Shown piece by piece: positions 14,112 to 15,764 of a stretch of 15,764 nucleotides of DNA. Numbering within the stretch: position 1 is the stretch's first letter; every line of letters begins with the position of its first letter. Location: assembly GCA_021815285.1 (NCBI GenBank), contig JAKAHE010000019.1, forward strand, positions 1-15,764. The letters run 5' to 3'. Under the pieces are notes generated by a model that saw only the letters and a program-made list of their open reading frames with translations, was not told where the DNA came from and did no database searches. Position numbers and translations under genes: made by a program. Origin of the DNA: Nitrospirota bacterium (GTDB lineage: Bacteria > Nitrospirota > JACRHJ01).

Positions 14112-14513
14112 ATGGCTAAACAGAGAGTGGTTCTTACGTTCCAGCGCTGGCAGCTCGACCAGCCGATTACATACAGGCTCGTAAAGGATTTCGACCTCGT
14201 GACGAATATCCTCCAGGCGAAGGTTACCCCGGACGAGGGCAGGATGTCGCTTGAGCTGTCCGGACTGGAGCATAATATCGAGCAGGGGATAAAGTGGCTG
14301 AAGGACCAGCAGGTAATCGTCTACCCGCTTGCGACCGGGCTTTCCGTGGAGAAGGACTCCTGCGTGGACTGCGGGGCCTGCACCGCCGTATGCCCGACCG
14401 GCGCGCTTGAGCTCGACCGCGACTGGACGCTTGACTACGAGGAGGACAAGTGCATACTCTGCCTCGCGTGCGTCCCGGCCTGCCCGGTCCGGGCAATACA
14501 GGAAAGGGAATAG
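14112..14513 (+). CDS. NIL-domain ferredoxin, partner of the aspartate-semialdehyde sulfurtransferase
   Basis: A 133-residue protein. An N-terminal NIL domain (about 4-75; the fold also found at the end of MetN methionine importers) is joined to a two-cluster ferredoxin. The clusters are CxxCxxC...C at C84, C87, C90, C94 and at C114, C117, C120, C124. The DUF39 plus NIL-ferredoxin pair is the known composition of the alternative homocysteine pathway, where the ferredoxin is thought to give electrons or handle sulfide. Start ATG 14112 follows AAAGGAG (14097-14103) by 8 bases. The C-terminus ends right after the second cluster, so no extra domain is present. Confidence 0.94.
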   Translation: MAKQRVVLTFQRWQLDQPITYRLVKDFDLVTNILQAKVTPDEGRMSLELSGLEHNIEQGIKWLKDQQVIVYPLATGLSVEKDSCVDCGACTAVCPTGALELDRDWTLDYEEDKCILCLACVPACPVRAIQERE

Positions 14514-14569
14514 AACAAAAGCTGACATTAGTCATTTCAATCGGTCTTGCGATACTGTAAGATTCATAT

Positions 14570-15571
14570 ATGAAACCTGCCCCACGGACATACAGACAGA
14601 TAGTCCAGTGGGGCTTTTTTCTGTTTATCCTGTACCTGGGCTTTCAGCTGTGGCGGTTCGCCGTATCATACGGTCTTGACGGCTCCGCGCCTGCAAGCGC
14701 CCATCCTCCCCACCCCGACGGCGTCGAGGGCTTCCTGCCCATCGGCGCATTGACAAGCCTGAAATACTGGCTTGTAACGGGCCATATTCATCCGGCGCAT
14801 CCGGCGGCCATGTTCATCTTCATAGGCGCAATCGCCGTATCCGTAGTGTTCAGAAAAAGCTTCTGCGGCTGGATATGCCCGATAGGTCTGATATCCGGCT
14901 GGCTGAGGCAGCCTTGGAAGCGTTTCTTCAGGCGCGAGCTTTCCCTGCCGTTCTGGTTTGATTACCCGCTACGGTCGCTGAAATATATCGTCCTCCTGTT
15001 TTTTTTCTGGGTAATAGTCATAAATATGGACAGGGCCGTTTTGAGCGGCTTTCTGGGCAGCGATTACTGGAAGGTCGCGGACATAAAAATGCTTATGTTC
15101 TTCACGGATATTTCCGCGCTCGCGCTGGACGTGATAATAATCCTGGCTGTACTGTCCATGTTTTTGAAGGGTTTCTGGTGCAGGTATCTGTGCCCGTACG
15201 GGGCGCTGCTGGGGCTGTTGTCCCTTGTCTCCCCGTTCGGCATAAGGCGCGATAAAGACAGATGCGTCGGCTGCGGGAGGTGCGCGCGCGAATGCCCGGC
15301 GAGCCTGCCGGTGGACAAAAAAGAGCGGATATTTTCTCCTGAATGCACATCCTGCCAGAGATGCGCGTCCGTATGCCCGGAAGGAGCCGTTTCCTACGGG
15401 ACGCGGCACAAAATTTTCGCGCTCTCAGGCCCGGGGCTCGCGGCGGGGATTCTTGGAGTTTTCCTCTGCGTATATCTCCTTGCGCTCGCCACGGGCCACT
15501 GGCATTCCGGCGTCAGCCAGGCAGACCTGATGCGCCTTGTGCCTGTTTCGGGCTCCCTGGAGCACCCCTGA
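14570..15571 (+). CDS. Membrane polyferredoxin, NapH/YccM-like 4Fe-4S protein
   Basis: A 333-residue inner-membrane electron-transfer protein. About five or six helices are visible (roughly 12-31, 79-95, 138-153, 180-200, 288-307). The two Cys pairs typical of the NapH/NosR/YccM group are FCGWICP (C99, C103) and WCRYLCP (C204, C208). Two [4Fe-4S] motifs follow at C232, C235, C238, C242 and C259, C262, C265, C269. Histidines cluster at 45 and 48, at 72, 74 and 77 (GHIHPAH), and at 310 and 312 (GHWH). No nap, nos or rnf genes lie nearby; the neighbours are the homocysteine genes, and a terminator follows. It may feed quinol or membrane electrons to the NIL-ferredoxin, which is inference. The start has no strong ribosome site and a 56-base gap, so an own promoter is possible. 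Confidence 0.9.
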   Translation: MKPAPRTYRQIVQWGFFLFILYLGFQLWRFAVSYGLDGSAPASAHPPHPDGVEGFLPIGALTSLKYWLVTGHIHPAHPAAMFIFIGAIAVSVVFRKSFCGWICPIGLISGWLRQPWKRFFRRELSLPFWFDYPLRSLKYIVLLFFFWVIVINMDRAVLSGFLGSDYWKVADIKMLMFFTDISALALDVIIILAVLSMFLKGFWCRYLCPYGALLGLLSLVSPFGIRRDKDRCVGCGRCARECPASLPVDKKERIFSPECTSCQRCASVCPEGAVSYGTRHKIFALSGPGLAAGILGVFLCVYLLALATGHWHSGVSQADLMRLVPVSGSLEHP

Positions 15572-15612
15572 AATGAAAAAATCCGGGAACTCCCCAACCC
15601 TCAGACTGTTGA

Positions 15613-15647
15613 CAAACCCCGTCTTTTTCAGGCGGGGTTTGATTTTT
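15613..15647 (+). terminator. Intrinsic terminator of the homocysteine operon
   Basis: CAAACCCCG (15613-15621) pairs exactly with CGGGGTTTG (15633-15641) over an 11-base loop and is followed by ATTTTTA. It lies about 40 bases after the polyferredoxin stop and marks the end of the three-gene unit. Confidence 0.92.
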
Positions 15648-15764
15648 ATAGCGGGATTGATTGGCAGGCGTAATTTGGTCTGAACCGGGTGCTTTGAGCG
15701 AGCGCGGCCAGTCCCTGCACGGCGGCAATAAAGCAGTTTGGGAATGAATTTTGCGGTCTTGGAG
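15648..15764. other. Unassigned sequence at the window end
   Basis: About 117 bases after the terminator. Both strands were read. Short open frames run off the edge on the minus strand, but none shows a ribosome site or a recognised protein. It could be the end of a neighbouring gene or a dispersed repeat. Confidence 0.3.

Noticed and set aside
15513..15728. Minus-strand open frame of 71 codons across the polyferredoxin end and terminator
   Set aside because: It runs through the terminator hairpin and the 3' end of the opposite gene, with no ribosome site or recognised family.

Overview
The window looks like chromosome from a Gram-negative (diderm), probably anaerobic bacterium. It carries a lipid-trafficking MCE/Mla ABC transporter, a lipobox protein, indirect tRNA amidation by GatCAB, a ferredoxin-dependent homocysteine route and many Fe-S cysteines. 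Codon use rich in ATA and AGG, and a transsulfuration-free homocysteine module under a SAM-I riboswitch, fit lineages of the former Deltaproteobacteria (Desulfobacterota) or Nitrospirota. That placement is inference; no marker gene fixes it.

Left half, minus strand (7867 down to 1): one tightly packed operon read from a promoter near 7900. Its order is gatC, panD, gatA, an AT-rich AAA/Orc-like ATPase, gatB, a small lipoprotein, pepA (leucyl aminopeptidase), an FmdB-type zinc-ribbon protein, and a xylose-isomerase-like TIM barrel cut by the window edge. Gaps are 0 to about 36 bases. Two genes interrupt the gatCAB set: panD, which looks native, and the ATPase, whose base composition clearly differs.

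Middle, plus strand (8031 to 12292): a sigma70-like promoter drives trxB, a metal-dependent cyclase/formamidase, and an MlaE-MlaF-MlaD set (permease, ATPase, MCE protein), all closely spaced. A tRNA-Leu(CAG) gene lies convergently after it on the minus strand.

Right part, plus strand (12606 to 15647): a complete regulatory leader (promoter, SAM-I aptamer, intrinsic terminator), then a 27-codon upstream ORF with a perfect Shine-Dalgarno and an internal 10-bp hairpin. Three genes follow: the DUF39 L-aspartate-semialdehyde sulfurtransferase, its NIL-domain/two-cluster ferredoxin partner, and a membrane protein with NapH-like Cys pairs and two [4Fe-4S] motifs. A strong terminator closes the unit. 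The first two genes are the known alternative homocysteine pathway. The membrane polyferredoxin as third gene, and the translated-looking leader ORF between riboswitch and enzyme, are the least explained and most interesting parts.

The last ~115 bases hold nothing I can assign. No CRISPR array, insertion sequence, integrase or rRNA was seen.
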